Shown in pieces: positions 9,446 to 17,672 of a stretch of DNA of 64,000 nucleotides. Source of the DNA: Candidatus Omnitrophota bacterium (GTDB lineage: Bacteria; Omnitrophota; Gorgyraeia; 2-02-FULL-51-18); NCBI GenBank assembly GCA_022072175.1, contig JAJVIE010000003.1:1359903-1423902 (forward strand). The letters run 5' to 3'. The position numbers and the translations under genes are program-made. Each line of letters opens with the position of its first letter. Position 1 is the stretch's first letter. The notes below the pieces were generated by a model, which was not told the origin of the DNA, did not search any database, and saw only the letters and a list, made by a program, of their open reading frames with translations.

Positions 9446-10391
9446 CGAGCAAACGCCGTCGGTCTTTTTCGGTACCGCCGATGCGGCATCCGGCGGAGTT
9501 GTGGTGCCCGCCTCCGCCGAAGACCCTGGCGATGTTCGCGATGTTGATCCCGGAGCTGGAGCGCAGACTGACCCGGATCGAACGGTCCTCGGCCTGACGG
9601 AAGACGGCCGCGACCTTGACGCCCTCGATCGAGCGCAGTTCGTCGGCCACGCCGTCAGTGTCGGACATCTTGGCCTTGAAGCGCAGGAAATCCCTCTGGG
9701 TCAGCCAGGTATACGCCAGCCGTCCCTCGGCCATGAACTGCGCCCTCTGCATGGCGTATCCCGACAGCCGCGCGGCGGCGCGGCTCTTGAGCCAGTACGA
9801 CTCCTCGATCAAATGCTGCAGGTCGACGCCCTTGCGGATCAGGCGACTGCAGATATCGAAGGTCCTCGGCCGGATGTTCGAGAAGCGGAACGCCCCGGTG
9901 TCCACGATGATGGAGGTCAGCAGGCACGTGGCGATCGCCGGCGTGATCTCGACCTTGAGCGCTCGCAGGAGGTCATAGACGATCTCACCTACCGCGGACG
10001 CTTCCTCGTCGATGACCATGATCTTGCCGAAAGCATCGCCGAAGTCATGGTGGTCCACTTGGATCGTGGTCTTGGAGCGGAAGAAGGCCTGCTGGACCGA
10101 GCCGAGCTGCTTGGCGCTGCCGCAATCGACGGAGATCGAGATGTCCGCCGTATCGGAAGCGGAGGAACGGATCAGTTCACTGCCGGGCAGGAACTGATAG
10201 CGCGTCGGGATGCCGTCCTGCGAGAGGAAGATGACCTTCTTGCCCAGCTGGATGAGCGACAGGCCCAACGCCAGCATACTGCCGATGGTGTCGCCGTCAG
10301 GATTGACGTGCGAAGCGACGATGATGCTGCGCGCCTTGCGGACGGCGCGGCAGGCGTCGCGGATGCTGTTCTTGAGTCCGATCGATGTCAC
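9420..10391 (-). CDS. nrnA: Oligoribonuclease/pAp phosphatase, DHH-DHHA1 family
   Basis: 323 residues. N-terminal DHH domain: SHVNPDGDTIGS (H28, D32, D34), ISVDCGSA and VDHHDFGD. C-terminal DHHA1 domain with FGGGGHHNSAGC. This is the NrnA architecture, which degrades 2-5-nt RNAs and dephosphorylates 3'-phosphoadenosine 5'-phosphate in the cytoplasm. It sits between tusA and the DAO gene; a sulfur-metabolism link through pAp is possible but not shown. Confidence 0.92.
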   Translation of the reverse strand: MTSIGLKNSIRDACRAVRKARSIIVASHVNPDGDTIGSMLALGLSLIQLGKKVIFLSQDGIPTRYQFLPGSELIRSSASDTADISISVDCGSAKQLGSVQQAFFRSKTTIQVDHHDFGDAFGKIMVIDEEASAVGEIVYDLLRALKVEITPAIATCLLTSIIVDTGAFRFSNIRPRTFDICSRLIRKGVDLQHLIEESYWLKSRAAARLSGYAMQRAQFMAEGRLAYTWLTQRDFLRFKAKMSDTDGVADELRSIEGVKVAAVFRQAEDRSIRVSLRSSSGINIANIARVFGGGGHHNSAGCRIGGTEKDRRRLLDELSALVG

Positions 10392-10394
10392 GGT

Positions 10395-10643
10395 CTACTT
10401 TCCTTTCTGGGTCAAACGTCGCAACCAAGCATGGTGGACCGTGCCGTGCCGGCGGGCGCCCAACCACTCCTCCCCCCGGGCCCGGCACCACGCGCGCAGG
10501 TCCGGCTCGGCGCCCGGGTCCGTGAAGAGCACCTCGAGCACGGCCCCGGTCCCCAATCCCGACCAGACCTCTTCGGTCATCAGGATCGGCACCGGACACA
10601 ACTGCCCGCAGCAATCTATACTTTTGCTTGCTTTAAAATCCAT
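10395..10643 (-). CDS. TusA/SirA-family sulfur-carrier-like protein
   Basis: 82 residues. The CPVP motif (C16) at the N-terminus is the sulfur-carrying cysteine signature of TusA/YedF proteins. The usual TusA segments follow (PILMTEEVWSGLGTGAVLEVLFTDPGA), then WCRARGEEWLG. It would carry a persulfide for tRNA thiolation or another sulfur relay. It is the first gene of the operon that continues into nrnA with a 3-base gap. Confidence 0.85.
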   Translation of the reverse strand: MDFKASKSIDCCGQLCPVPILMTEEVWSGLGTGAVLEVLFTDPGAEPDLRAWCRARGEEWLGARRHGTVHHAWLRRLTQKGK

Positions 10644-10760
10644 AACCCCAATGTTTACTGTGCTTTATCAAGACGTGAGCAGGACTCGTGGACCGTGCGG
10701 ACGCTTGTCTTATGCGGGGGTCGGACCGTGCTTTTAAACTACCAAAGACGCCCGGTCAAA

Positions 10761-11741
10761 TCAAGCCCGACCGGTCAACGTTGCGGCTCGATCCGGCCGG
10801 AGCGAGGGGTTGTATTTGTCGCAGATCTTGTAGAAATTACAGCGCGCGCAGTAGTTGCGGTCCTCTGTGTGCGCGAAAACTTCCTCCGGCTTGGGGATGT
10901 TGCGTGCCGGGTCCTCCAATAGCTGGCGCATCCCGGCGATGCTCCGGCTCATGAAGCTCCGCGTCTCCTCGATGAGACCTTCGTCGAGCGCCTGCGGGCT
11001 GGGCCGAGGCGAGCGGGTCGAGAGGTTGAAAAGATACGCGCGCACGCGGTCCAACGGCACGCCCCACTTGCCCATCGCGTACAGCGCGTAAGCTCCGATC
11101 TGCACACGCGCGCCTTCAGCGTCGTTCTTGCCGGTCTTCCAGTCGTAGATCTCCACGGTGTCGCCTTTGCGGCGGGCGAAGTCGAGCTTGACGTAGACCC
11201 GCGCGCCATCATGTTCGAACTCCTCAAGGTCCTCGATGATGAGCCAGGAGGTCTTGTCCTCCTCGACGAGCTCCTTGAAGAGCTCCGAACCATAGAAATT
11301 GCGCAGGCAGTCCGCCGAGGTGTCGTGCAGGTCCTTCCACTTGGCGTCGGGGACCGCCACGGCGTACTCATGCTCGAACAGGCCCGGATGCCTCTTGGGG
11401 TCGTCCATGTATTTCTTGGCCTTGGAGGCGCGATAGTGAGCGCGCATCTGTTCGGTCAGGCGCGTCAGAGCGTCCTCAAGGGTCACCGGACGGCCGGAGC
11501 GGTAGGACTTGAGCACGTCCTCGATGATGTGATGCACCGTCTCGCCTTTCCAGGCCCAACGGTTCTTGAGGTTCTTGTAGATATAGGCCAGCCGGGTCAG
11601 TCGCGGCGAGGAGGCGTCCCATCCGCCCCAGGAAAGGTACTTGTCATAGTAGTACTTGCGCTGGCATTCGCGGAACTGTTCGTCGCGGGATTTGGACCAG
11701 GAAAAGACGTTCTCGAGAGCCATACGGCGTATTGTACCCAA
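10761..11741 (-). CDS. Stand-alone RecB/Cas4-like PD-(D/E)XK nuclease with 4Fe-4S cysteines
   Basis: 326 residues. Active-site motif YVKLDFARR...VEIYDWKTGK (D...DxK of the PD-(D/E)XK fold). One N-terminal Cys (C26, FRECQRKYYYD) and three C-terminal Cys (C298, C301, C307 in CARCNFYKIC) match the split four-Cys iron-sulfur lock of AddB and Cas4. Start: TTG at 11741, because AAAGGAGG lies six bases upstream; ATG at 11723 is the alternative. There is no helicase, CRISPR array or Cas gene around it, so its role (repair, or end-processing) is open. Confidence 0.82.
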   Translation of the reverse strand: MGTIRRMALENVFSWSKSRDEQFRECQRKYYYDKYLSWGGWDASSPRLTRLAYIYKNLKNRWAWKGETVHHIIEDVLKSYRSGRPVTLEDALTRLTEQMRAHYRASKAKKYMDDPKRHPGLFEHEYAVAVPDAKWKDLHDTSADCLRNFYGSELFKELVEEDKTSWLIIEDLEEFEHDGARVYVKLDFARRKGDTVEIYDWKTGKNDAEGARVQIGAYALYAMGKWGVPLDRVRAYLFNLSTRSPRPSPQALDEGLIEETRSFMSRSIAGMRQLLEDPARNIPKPEEVFAHTEDRNYCARCNFYKICDKYNPSLRPDRAATLTGRA

Positions 11742-11813
11742 CGGGCGCCTCCTTTGACCAGGGTTTCGGACGGGGTCCTTACCCTATAAGTCTCCGGAAG
11801 GGGCGGATTTCGT

Positions 11814-12575
11814 TCAGATCTCTTCGAGCAGTTGGACCTCCCACTCGGGGCCCGCAAGTCCAAGCCGGTCGCGGCGCTCGGCCAGCGCGTGCCCCAGAGG
11901 TCTCAAGGCCGAGTGCAGCTGACGCAACCGTGCATCGACGTCCGCTCGCGCCGACAACGAGTCTGTCGAAAGCACTCCGAAGAGCTCCCCCCACTCGCCC
12001 GCGCGTCGGGACCCGAGATAGACCGAAAGCCGCTCAAGACGCCCGTTCACCTCGGTCATCATCTCGTCCCAAGCCGACAGGCCCGCGGACCATTGTCCGG
12101 CCAGGTAGGCATACTCGGCCAGCAGGCGGCCATAACTGTAGACGCATCCTCTGAGGCGGGCGATGTCCGCCTCGGCACCCGAATCGACCTCCAAGCGGAT
12201 CTCCTCGGTCAAGCTCAGGTGCTTGTCGAGGGCCGCGCGCCAGCCGCTCAGCACGAACATGAAGTACGAGATCTGGTCGTCGGTCTGCGCGTAGAGGTCC
12301 GCGATCCGCTCTTCGGCGGCCGCGGCCACCTCGGCGTCAGTGATCGCGCGGCTTTGGGCCGGTCCGGACTCACCGGCCAGACGGGTCATGGCCCGGAGCG
12401 TCGGATCGTTCTCGGGGTCTTTGGGCGCGAACACGGCTTCGGTGTCGAGCCAGAGCGTGCGGATGAGCTCAGCGGGAGGAGGGACACGTTCGGGGACAGG
12501 CCCGGGACCCCCGGGGTACAACATCAGCGCCCCGGACTGGACCAACGTCACCAACGTGATGACAAGACGATGCAT
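11814..12575 (-). CDS. Exported hypothetical protein
   Basis: 253 residues. A short hydrophobic N-terminus (RLVITLVTLVQSGALML) looks like a signal peptide; the remainder is helical, Ala/Glu/Arg-rich and Cys-poor, with no motif I recognise. Good AAAGGAGG lies more than 20 bases before the ATG, so the start is uncertain. The opposite strand is also open here, but only this frame offers a signal peptide. It stands alone between the nuclease and DJ-1 genes. Confidence 0.6.
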   Translation of the reverse strand: MHRLVITLVTLVQSGALMLYPGGPGPVPERVPPPAELIRTLWLDTEAVFAPKDPENDPTLRAMTRLAGESGPAQSRAITDAEVAAAAEERIADLYAQTDDQISYFMFVLSGWRAALDKHLSLTEEIRLEVDSGAEADIARLRGCVYSYGRLLAEYAYLAGQWSAGLSAWDEMMTEVNGRLERLSVYLGSRRAGEWGELFGVLSTDSLSARADVDARLRQLHSALRPLGHALAERRDRLGLAGPEWEVQLLEEI

Positions 12576-12650
12576 CGATGCGTCTAGGATGGGTCGGACG
12601 CCTCCTTTCCGACTGTCTCTTCCAAGTTTACCTGATGCGGCGGGGGCTAA

Positions 12651-13208
12651 CTAGGGGGTGCGGACGATCATGCCTTCGGACAGACGGCGGGCGGTCTCCT
12701 CGCCGGCGAGCTCGCGCACGAGGGCCAGTGCGAACTCCAAGGCCGTTCCAGGTCCCCGGCTGGTCAGGAGCGACCCGTCCTTCACGACCCGCTCCGTACT
12801 GTGCTTGGCGCCGGCGGGGAGCTGTTTCTCGAAGCCAGGGTAGCAGGTGACCGTCCGGCCCTCCGTCAGTCCGGCGCCGGACAGCGCCACGGCCGGCGAA
12901 GCGCAGATCGCGGCGATGAGCTTACCGCCCGAGGCGGCGCGCTGGACCAGACGCTGTACGGCCTCGGAGCGGCGCAGGTTCTCGGCTCCGGGCATCCCTC
13001 CCGGCAGGACGACCGCATCCGGTGTGCCCGCATAGTCTTCGAGCTTGAGGTCCGCGGCCAGACGGATCCCGTGGGAACCGGTGACGATCTCCTCGCCGAC
13101 CCCCGCAACGATGACCTGCACGCCCGCACGGCGGAGCACGTCGATCGGCGTGACCGCTTCGATCTCCTCGAAACCCTCCGCGAGCACCACCAGCGCTTCG
13201 CGCGTCAC
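12651..13208 (-). CDS. DJ-1/PfpI-family protein (YajL/ThiJ-like)
   Basis: 185 residues. Nucleophile-elbow Cys C102 in AAICASPAVAL, conserved Glu (E15 in AEGFEEIEA) and LPGGMPGAENL: the DJ-1/YajL signature. Family members act as glyoxalase III/deglycase-like or redox-sensing cytoplasmic proteins. The start overlaps the stop of the acyl-CoA dehydrogenase by four bases, so the two are probably cotranscribed. Confidence 0.9.
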   Translation of the reverse strand: MTREALVVLAEGFEEIEAVTPIDVLRRAGVQVIVAGVGEEIVTGSHGIRLAADLKLEDYAGTPDAVVLPGGMPGAENLRRSEAVQRLVQRAASGGKLIAAICASPAVALSGAGLTEGRTVTCYPGFEKQLPAGAKHSTERVVKDGSLLTSRGPGTALEFALALVRELAGEETARRLSEGMIVRTP

Positions 13209-15052
13209 AGCACGTCCTTTTCGAGCCAGGTGTAGCGGCCTTCGAGGGCCGAGCGGCCCGTACGGTAGATGAGCCGGTCATCGTTGTCCGACTGCGAGGC
13301 GAACTCCGAGCGGATACGTCGGCGGGCCTCCCTGCAGTAGACATCGGCCAGCTCCTCCGGTGTGCGATCGGACGGCGCGGCCTTGACCAGCGAGGCCGCG
13401 TAGGTCAGCACACAGCTCATCGCGAACAGTTCGGTGCCGATGTTGACATAGCGCTCAAGGATGCGCTGGCGCTTCTCGAGGCCCTGCTGGTGGGCGGCCA
13501 TCGCGTGGAACAAGCCCCGGGCCAAACGGCGCGCCGAGCCGTTGACCGCGCCGGCATGACCGGACAACCGCGACGGAAGCTCCGGTCGCGATCCGCCGCC
13601 GACCCACAACCCGGGATACCAGAGCCCGTACTTCCACGTCACCGACAGACCCTTGGTCAGCTTCTCACCGATGGGGGTCCTGCCGCTCATGAGCGGAAGG
13701 ATGTTGCGCAAGTGCGGGTCCATGGCCTCGCGCGCGATGAACAGACGCATGATCTCGCTGGTCCCCTCGATGATGAGGTTGATGCGCGTGTCACGCATCA
13801 TGCGTTCGACCGGGATACCCTCTTCTCCGCGTCCGCGCAAGGACTCGGACGTCTCGTAACCACGGCCCCCGCGGATCTGCACGGTGTCGTCGGCGATGCG
13901 CCAGGCCGCCTCGGTGCAGTACAGCTTGGCCATCGCGGCTTCCAGGCGGATGTCGGCCTGGCCGCGGTCGGCCAGCGCGGAGGTCATCCACGTCACCGCG
14001 TCCATCGCGAACGTCGTGGCGGTCATGCGCGCGATCTTGGAGGTGATCGCCTCGTGCTGGCCGACCGGCGCGCCCCACTGCACGCGCTCGTTGGACCACT
14101 TACGCACGATCCCGAGCGAGGCGCGCGCCATCGCCGCGCAGGCGGCCGGCACGGTCAGCCGACCGGTATTGAGCGTGATCAGCGCGAGCTTCAAGCCCTG
14201 CCCTTCGCCCCAGACGATATTCTCCCGCGGGACCTTCACGTCCTTGAAGCGCAGCAGTCCGTTCTGGATTCCATTGAGGCCCATGAACTTGCACCGGTGC
14301 ACGATCTCGAAACCGGGCGTGCCCTTCTCGACGATGAAGGCCGTGATCTGAGTCTTTTCCTTGCCGCGCACGATCTTGGGCGGGGTCTTGGCCATCACGA
14401 TCAGGATATCCGCGATGGGCCCGTTGGTGCACCAGAGCTTGTCGCCGTTGATCACGTAGTGCTGTCCGTCCGGTGTGGGCGTGGCGGTGGTGCTCATCTT
14501 GGCCGGGTCCGAGCCGACGTTGGGCTCGGTGAGCGCGAACGCCGAGATCGCGCCTTTGGCGAACAGCGGCAGGTATTTCTTCTTCTGCTCCGGAGTGCCG
14601 AACATCTTGAGCGGCTGAGGCACGCCGATGGACTGATGCGCGGACAGGAGCACCGCGGTGGAGCCGCAGTGGCTGGCGACCAGACCGATGGCTCGGTTGT
14701 AGTTGGTCTGGGACAATCCCAGGCCGCCGTACTCCTTGGGGATCTTCATGCCGAAGCATCCGAGCTCGGCCAAGCCCTTGTAGACCTTGTCGGGGATGAT
14801 GCCGGTGCGATCGACCGCGTCAGCGTCGAGCTCCCGCTTGAGAAAATCCCCGAGCTTCGCCAGGAACGCGTCCCCGATGGCCTTGTCCTCGGCGCTCTGC
14901 GCCGGAAAAGGACTGATCAGCTCCCAACGGACCTTGCCCTGAAAGAGGTCCCCGACAAAACTCGGGTGCTTCCAGACCTCCTCACGCGAATCCTCGGCGA
15001 CCTCCAGGGACTTGGCTTTTTCGGCGTTCTCTTTGCCCTTCAGGAGCTCCAT
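13205..15052 (-). CDS. Acyl-CoA dehydrogenase (VLCAD/ACAD9-like, long form)
   Basis: 615 residues, longer than the usual ~380. Standard ACAD core (residues ~70-460): FALTEPNVGSDPA FAD/substrate motif, IRGGRGYETSE, and catalytic Glu at E429 in IEGTSEIMRLF. A ~150-residue C-terminal helical extension is like that of membrane-associated VLCAD. It oxidises acyl-CoA to trans-2-enoyl-CoA, passing electrons to ETF, which is not in the window. Own promoter (15102-15130) and downstream coupling to the DJ-1 gene. Confidence 0.92.
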   Translation of the reverse strand: MELLKGKENAEKAKSLEVAEDSREEVWKHPSFVGDLFQGKVRWELISPFPAQSAEDKAIGDAFLAKLGDFLKRELDADAVDRTGIIPDKVYKGLAELGCFGMKIPKEYGGLGLSQTNYNRAIGLVASHCGSTAVLLSAHQSIGVPQPLKMFGTPEQKKKYLPLFAKGAISAFALTEPNVGSDPAKMSTTATPTPDGQHYVINGDKLWCTNGPIADILIVMAKTPPKIVRGKEKTQITAFIVEKGTPGFEIVHRCKFMGLNGIQNGLLRFKDVKVPRENIVWGEGQGLKLALITLNTGRLTVPAACAAMARASLGIVRKWSNERVQWGAPVGQHEAITSKIARMTATTFAMDAVTWMTSALADRGQADIRLEAAMAKLYCTEAAWRIADDTVQIRGGRGYETSESLRGRGEEGIPVERMMRDTRINLIIEGTSEIMRLFIAREAMDPHLRNILPLMSGRTPIGEKLTKGLSVTWKYGLWYPGLWVGGGSRPELPSRLSGHAGAVNGSARRLARGLFHAMAAHQQGLEKRQRILERYVNIGTELFAMSCVLTYAASLVKAAPSDRTPEELADVYCREARRRIRSEFASQSDNDDRLIYRTGRSALEGRYTWLEKDVL

Positions 15053-15101
15053 GGCGGGCCTCTCTTGTTAGAATTGATAGCTTTTGATTACTAATGCTTA
15101 A

Positions 15102-15130
15102 ATTATAGCACCGAGGTGGGGTCATAGCAA
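15102..15130 (-). promoter_or_regulatory. Sigma-70-type promoter of the acyl-CoA dehydrogenase
   Basis: Minus strand: TTGCTA (15125-15130), 17-base spacer, TATAAT (15102-15107), about 50 bases before the ATG at 15052. A perfect -10 and optimal spacing make this one of the better promoters in the window. Confidence 0.7.
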
Positions 15131-15167
15131 TAGTCCTCTCGGAGCGAGGGCTTCGAAGAACGTCCGA

Positions 15168-15671
15168 TCAGACTTCGGCGACGCGGGAACGAACTTCCGG
15201 GGGGACCTCAGGGGAGGCGCTGGGATGACCGAGCGCCGTGAGCACTTGAGCCGTAGGCACGCGGCCCTCACGGCCGACGAACAGACCCTTCACGTACGCT
15301 TGAGCGTGCAGGGTCCCGTGGCGCAGGAAGCGTTGTTCGATGTAGAACCACTTCTCGTCCCATCCGATGATCCGCGTGCACAGCTCGATGCTCTGACCGG
15401 CGACGAGCGGTTTTTTGTACACGATGCTCACCGCCGCGACGATGGGATTCCAACGATACCGGGTAGCGGCCTTGATCAGACCCGTCCTCCAGATGAGGTC
15501 CATGCGTCCGAGGTCCATGAGCGTCAGGTACCGGCCGTTGTTCACGTGCGCGTAGATATCGTGGTCGTTGAGCCAGAGCCGGAGCCGGATGCGGGACTCC
15601 TCCGTCGGCTTGAGCGCGGGACGGGTCGCGCGTGTCAGGTACAGCCAGAACAGCCTGAGCCAGAGATTCAC
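15168..15671 (-). CDS. Hot-dog thioesterase, THEM6/4HBT-like
   Basis: 167 residues. LWLNDHDIYAHVNNGRYL is the THEM6/4-hydroxybenzoyl-CoA thioesterase active-site segment. An N-terminal hydrophobic helix (LWLRLFWLYL) suggests membrane association. It would hydrolyse acyl-CoA or acyl-ACP. The GTG start at 15671 overlaps the CFA-synthase stop (GTGA); longer in-frame extensions upstream lie inside that gene and are rejected. Last gene of the lipid-modification operon. Confidence 0.8.
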   Translation of the reverse strand: MNLWLRLFWLYLTRATRPALKPTEESRIRLRLWLNDHDIYAHVNNGRYLTLMDLGRMDLIWRTGLIKAATRYRWNPIVAAVSIVYKKPLVAGQSIELCTRIIGWDEKWFYIEQRFLRHGTLHAQAYVKGLFVGREGRVPTAQVLTALGHPSASPEVPPEVRSRVAEV

Positions 15672-16912
15672 GACACTTCCCCGGCCAGCAAGCGGCAGTT
15701 GGGCCGGGCCATCACGATCTGTGCCGCGGTGATGTTGCGAGTGGCGAACGCGCCCTCGCAGTACGAAAAATAGTACCCCCATTTGCGCAGGGATTTTTCA
15801 TCGAAACCCAGGCTCCGTGCTTGCGGAGCGGCGGCCTCGAGGTTGGTTCGCCAGTCGGCGAGCGTGCGCGCGTAACTGGCCGTGAGGTCCTCGTAGTCCA
15901 CCAGGCACAGGTCCCCGGTGCGGCGTACGGCCCGATGGATCGCGTCGTACGACGGCAGAAGACCACCGGGGAAGATGTGCTTCTGGATCCAGTCGGAGGT
16001 CCTGCGAAAACTCCCGTACCGGGGATCGGGCGCCAGGATCGCCTGGAGCACCAACAGGCCGTCCTTACGCAGGAGCTGGTGACACTGACGGAAGTAAGCC
16101 GGCAGGTATTCGTGCCCGACCGCCTCGATCATCTCCACGGAGACGATCCGGTCGTAGGCGCCCTTGAGCCGCCGGTAGTCGATGAACTTCGCCTCGACCC
16201 TGCCATGCAGACCCCTGTCGTCGATCCCGCGCAGGAGGTGTTCGTACTGACGCTCCGAGAGCGTGACGACCGTGACGCGGCAGCCGTAGTGCTGTGCGGC
16301 GTGGAAGGCCAACCCGCCCCACCCGCCTCCGATATCCAGGAGCTCGACCCCCTCCGACAGGCGGAGTTTGGCGCACAACCGCTCGAGCTTGCGCAGCTGC
16401 GCGCTTTCGAGCGTGTCGTCGGGCGACTCGTACAACGCCGAGGAGTAGACCATGCGCGGGTCGAGGAACAGGCGGAAGAACTCGTTGCCCAGATCATAGT
16501 GGGCCGCGATATTGCGCCGGCTCTGTCCGGGCGTGTTGGCGCGCAGACGGTGGCGCAGGTCGTTCCAGAAGCGCAGCAGACTGATCTTGGGACGACGCGG
16601 CCGGTCGTCCATCAGGGTCGGATGATGCTCGACGTTGTGGATCATCCAGCGGATGACCGCCGCGACGTCATCGGTCTCCCAGTCGCCGTCGACATAGGCC
16701 TCGCCGAACCCCACGTCCCCGAAAAGAACGCACTTCCGGAAGAAGTCATCACGCTTCACATGGAGCCGCGCCCGAGGACCCGACGGGTCCTCCCCGAAAC
16801 GCAGCTCCTCGCCGGAGGGCAGACGCACCTCGAGCAGTCCGCCGCGCATCGGACGCATCGCGTCGACCACGAACGTCCGGTACAGGTCAGCTGTTCTTGA
16901 CGATCCGTTCAC
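15668..16912 (-). CDS. cfa: Cyclopropane-fatty-acyl-phospholipid synthase-type methyltransferase
   Basis: 414 residues. SAM motif I ELLDIGGGWGGLA, preceded by NIAAHYDLGNEFFRLFLDP and followed by VSVEMIEAVGHEY and the C-terminal CEGAFATRNI segment of CFA synthases. It transfers a methylene or methyl group from SAM to the double bond of a membrane phospholipid acyl chain. The GTG start overlaps the end of the DUF1365 gene by 26 bases. The operon also holds a desaturase that could make its unsaturated substrate and a second methyltransferase (18945-19991). Confidence 0.9.
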   Translation of the reverse strand: MNGSSRTADLYRTFVVDAMRPMRGGLLEVRLPSGEELRFGEDPSGPRARLHVKRDDFFRKCVLFGDVGFGEAYVDGDWETDDVAAVIRWMIHNVEHHPTLMDDRPRRPKISLLRFWNDLRHRLRANTPGQSRRNIAAHYDLGNEFFRLFLDPRMVYSSALYESPDDTLESAQLRKLERLCAKLRLSEGVELLDIGGGWGGLAFHAAQHYGCRVTVVTLSERQYEHLLRGIDDRGLHGRVEAKFIDYRRLKGAYDRIVSVEMIEAVGHEYLPAYFRQCHQLLRKDGLLVLQAILAPDPRYGSFRRTSDWIQKHIFPGGLLPSYDAIHRAVRRTGDLCLVDYEDLTASYARTLADWRTNLEAAAPQARSLGFDEKSLRKWGYYFSYCEGAFATRNITAAQIVMARPNCRLLAGEVS

Positions 16913-17672
16913 GTGTCACCTCCCGCTGGAGATCGGGCCGGTCCTCTTTGTTCCGGTGCGGCACCCGCATCAGGTACAGTCTCAACGCGTGCCAGTGGAT
17001 CCAGCCGAGGACCGCGAGCGTCTGCGCGAGATACCGCCAAGCATACCAGAAAAGCCTCCGATCGGTCAGTTCGCGGCGCACCCCGGTCAGCGATGCCGTG
17101 AAGAACCGCTCCCCGCCCCGCAGGTCGTCCACGTGGAGCTCGAGCCGCTCCCCCGGGATCGACAGACGGAAATCCAGCTCCGCGTCGAGGTCCGTGAACG
17201 GCGAGATGTAAAAATACTTGGTCTGCCGGTCGATGAAACGCCCCTCCCGGTACGTATCCGGGCCCAGCAGGTACGGTTTCATCTCATGAAAGGTATTGGA
17301 GACCTCCGCCACCGCGCACACCGGACGACCGTCCTCCCCATAGCAGAAATAGAACGCCACCGGGTTGAAATAGTGTCCCAGCGTCCGCAGTTGGGTCAAC
17401 AGCAGGATGCGCGGCGTCCTACAGGTGACCCCCTTGGACTCCAGGAACAGCCGGATGTTGGCCCGGACGTCGGCCCCTCCGATCCAGAGATGGTCCCTGT
17501 CATCGAACGAGAACCATTTCGCGGCCCTTCGTCCCAGCCACCAGGAACGGCGCGCGATGCCGTCGATCTCATCGAGGTCCAAAAGCGCGTAGAACATCCG
17601 GTGCTTGAGCCCGTAGCGCTTGGGGGACATCCGGTCGTGGCGCGTGACGCACTCGTACAGACAGGAATTCAC
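16887..17672 (-). CDS. DUF1365 family protein
   Basis: 261 residues. Family features: KHRMFYALLDLDEI at the N-terminus, LLTQLRTLGHYFNPVAFYFCY, EVSNTFHEMKPYL and a late hydrophobic helix. DUF1365 genes commonly accompany an FAD amine oxidase and a CFA-type methyltransferase, as here; the biochemical activity is not known to me. The GTG start at 17672 overlaps the amine-oxidase stop; the much longer upstream frame lies inside the neighbouring gene. Confidence 0.88.
   Translation of the reverse strand: MNSCLYECVTRHDRMSPKRYGLKHRMFYALLDLDEIDGIARRSWWLGRRAAKWFSFDDRDHLWIGGADVRANIRLFLESKGVTCRTPRILLLTQLRTLGHYFNPVAFYFCYGEDGRPVCAVAEVSNTFHEMKPYLLGPDTYREGRFIDRQTKYFYISPFTDLDAELDFRLSIPGERLELHVDDLRGGERFFTASLTGVRRELTDRRLFWYAWRYLAQTLAVLGWIHWHALRLYLMRVPHRNKEDRPDLQREVTRERIVKNS

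Noticed and set aside
9279-15094. Plus-strand frames at 9279-10922 and 13490-15094
   Set aside because: Shadows of NrnA/DAO and acyl-CoA dehydrogenase, whose catalytic motifs are all on the minus strand.
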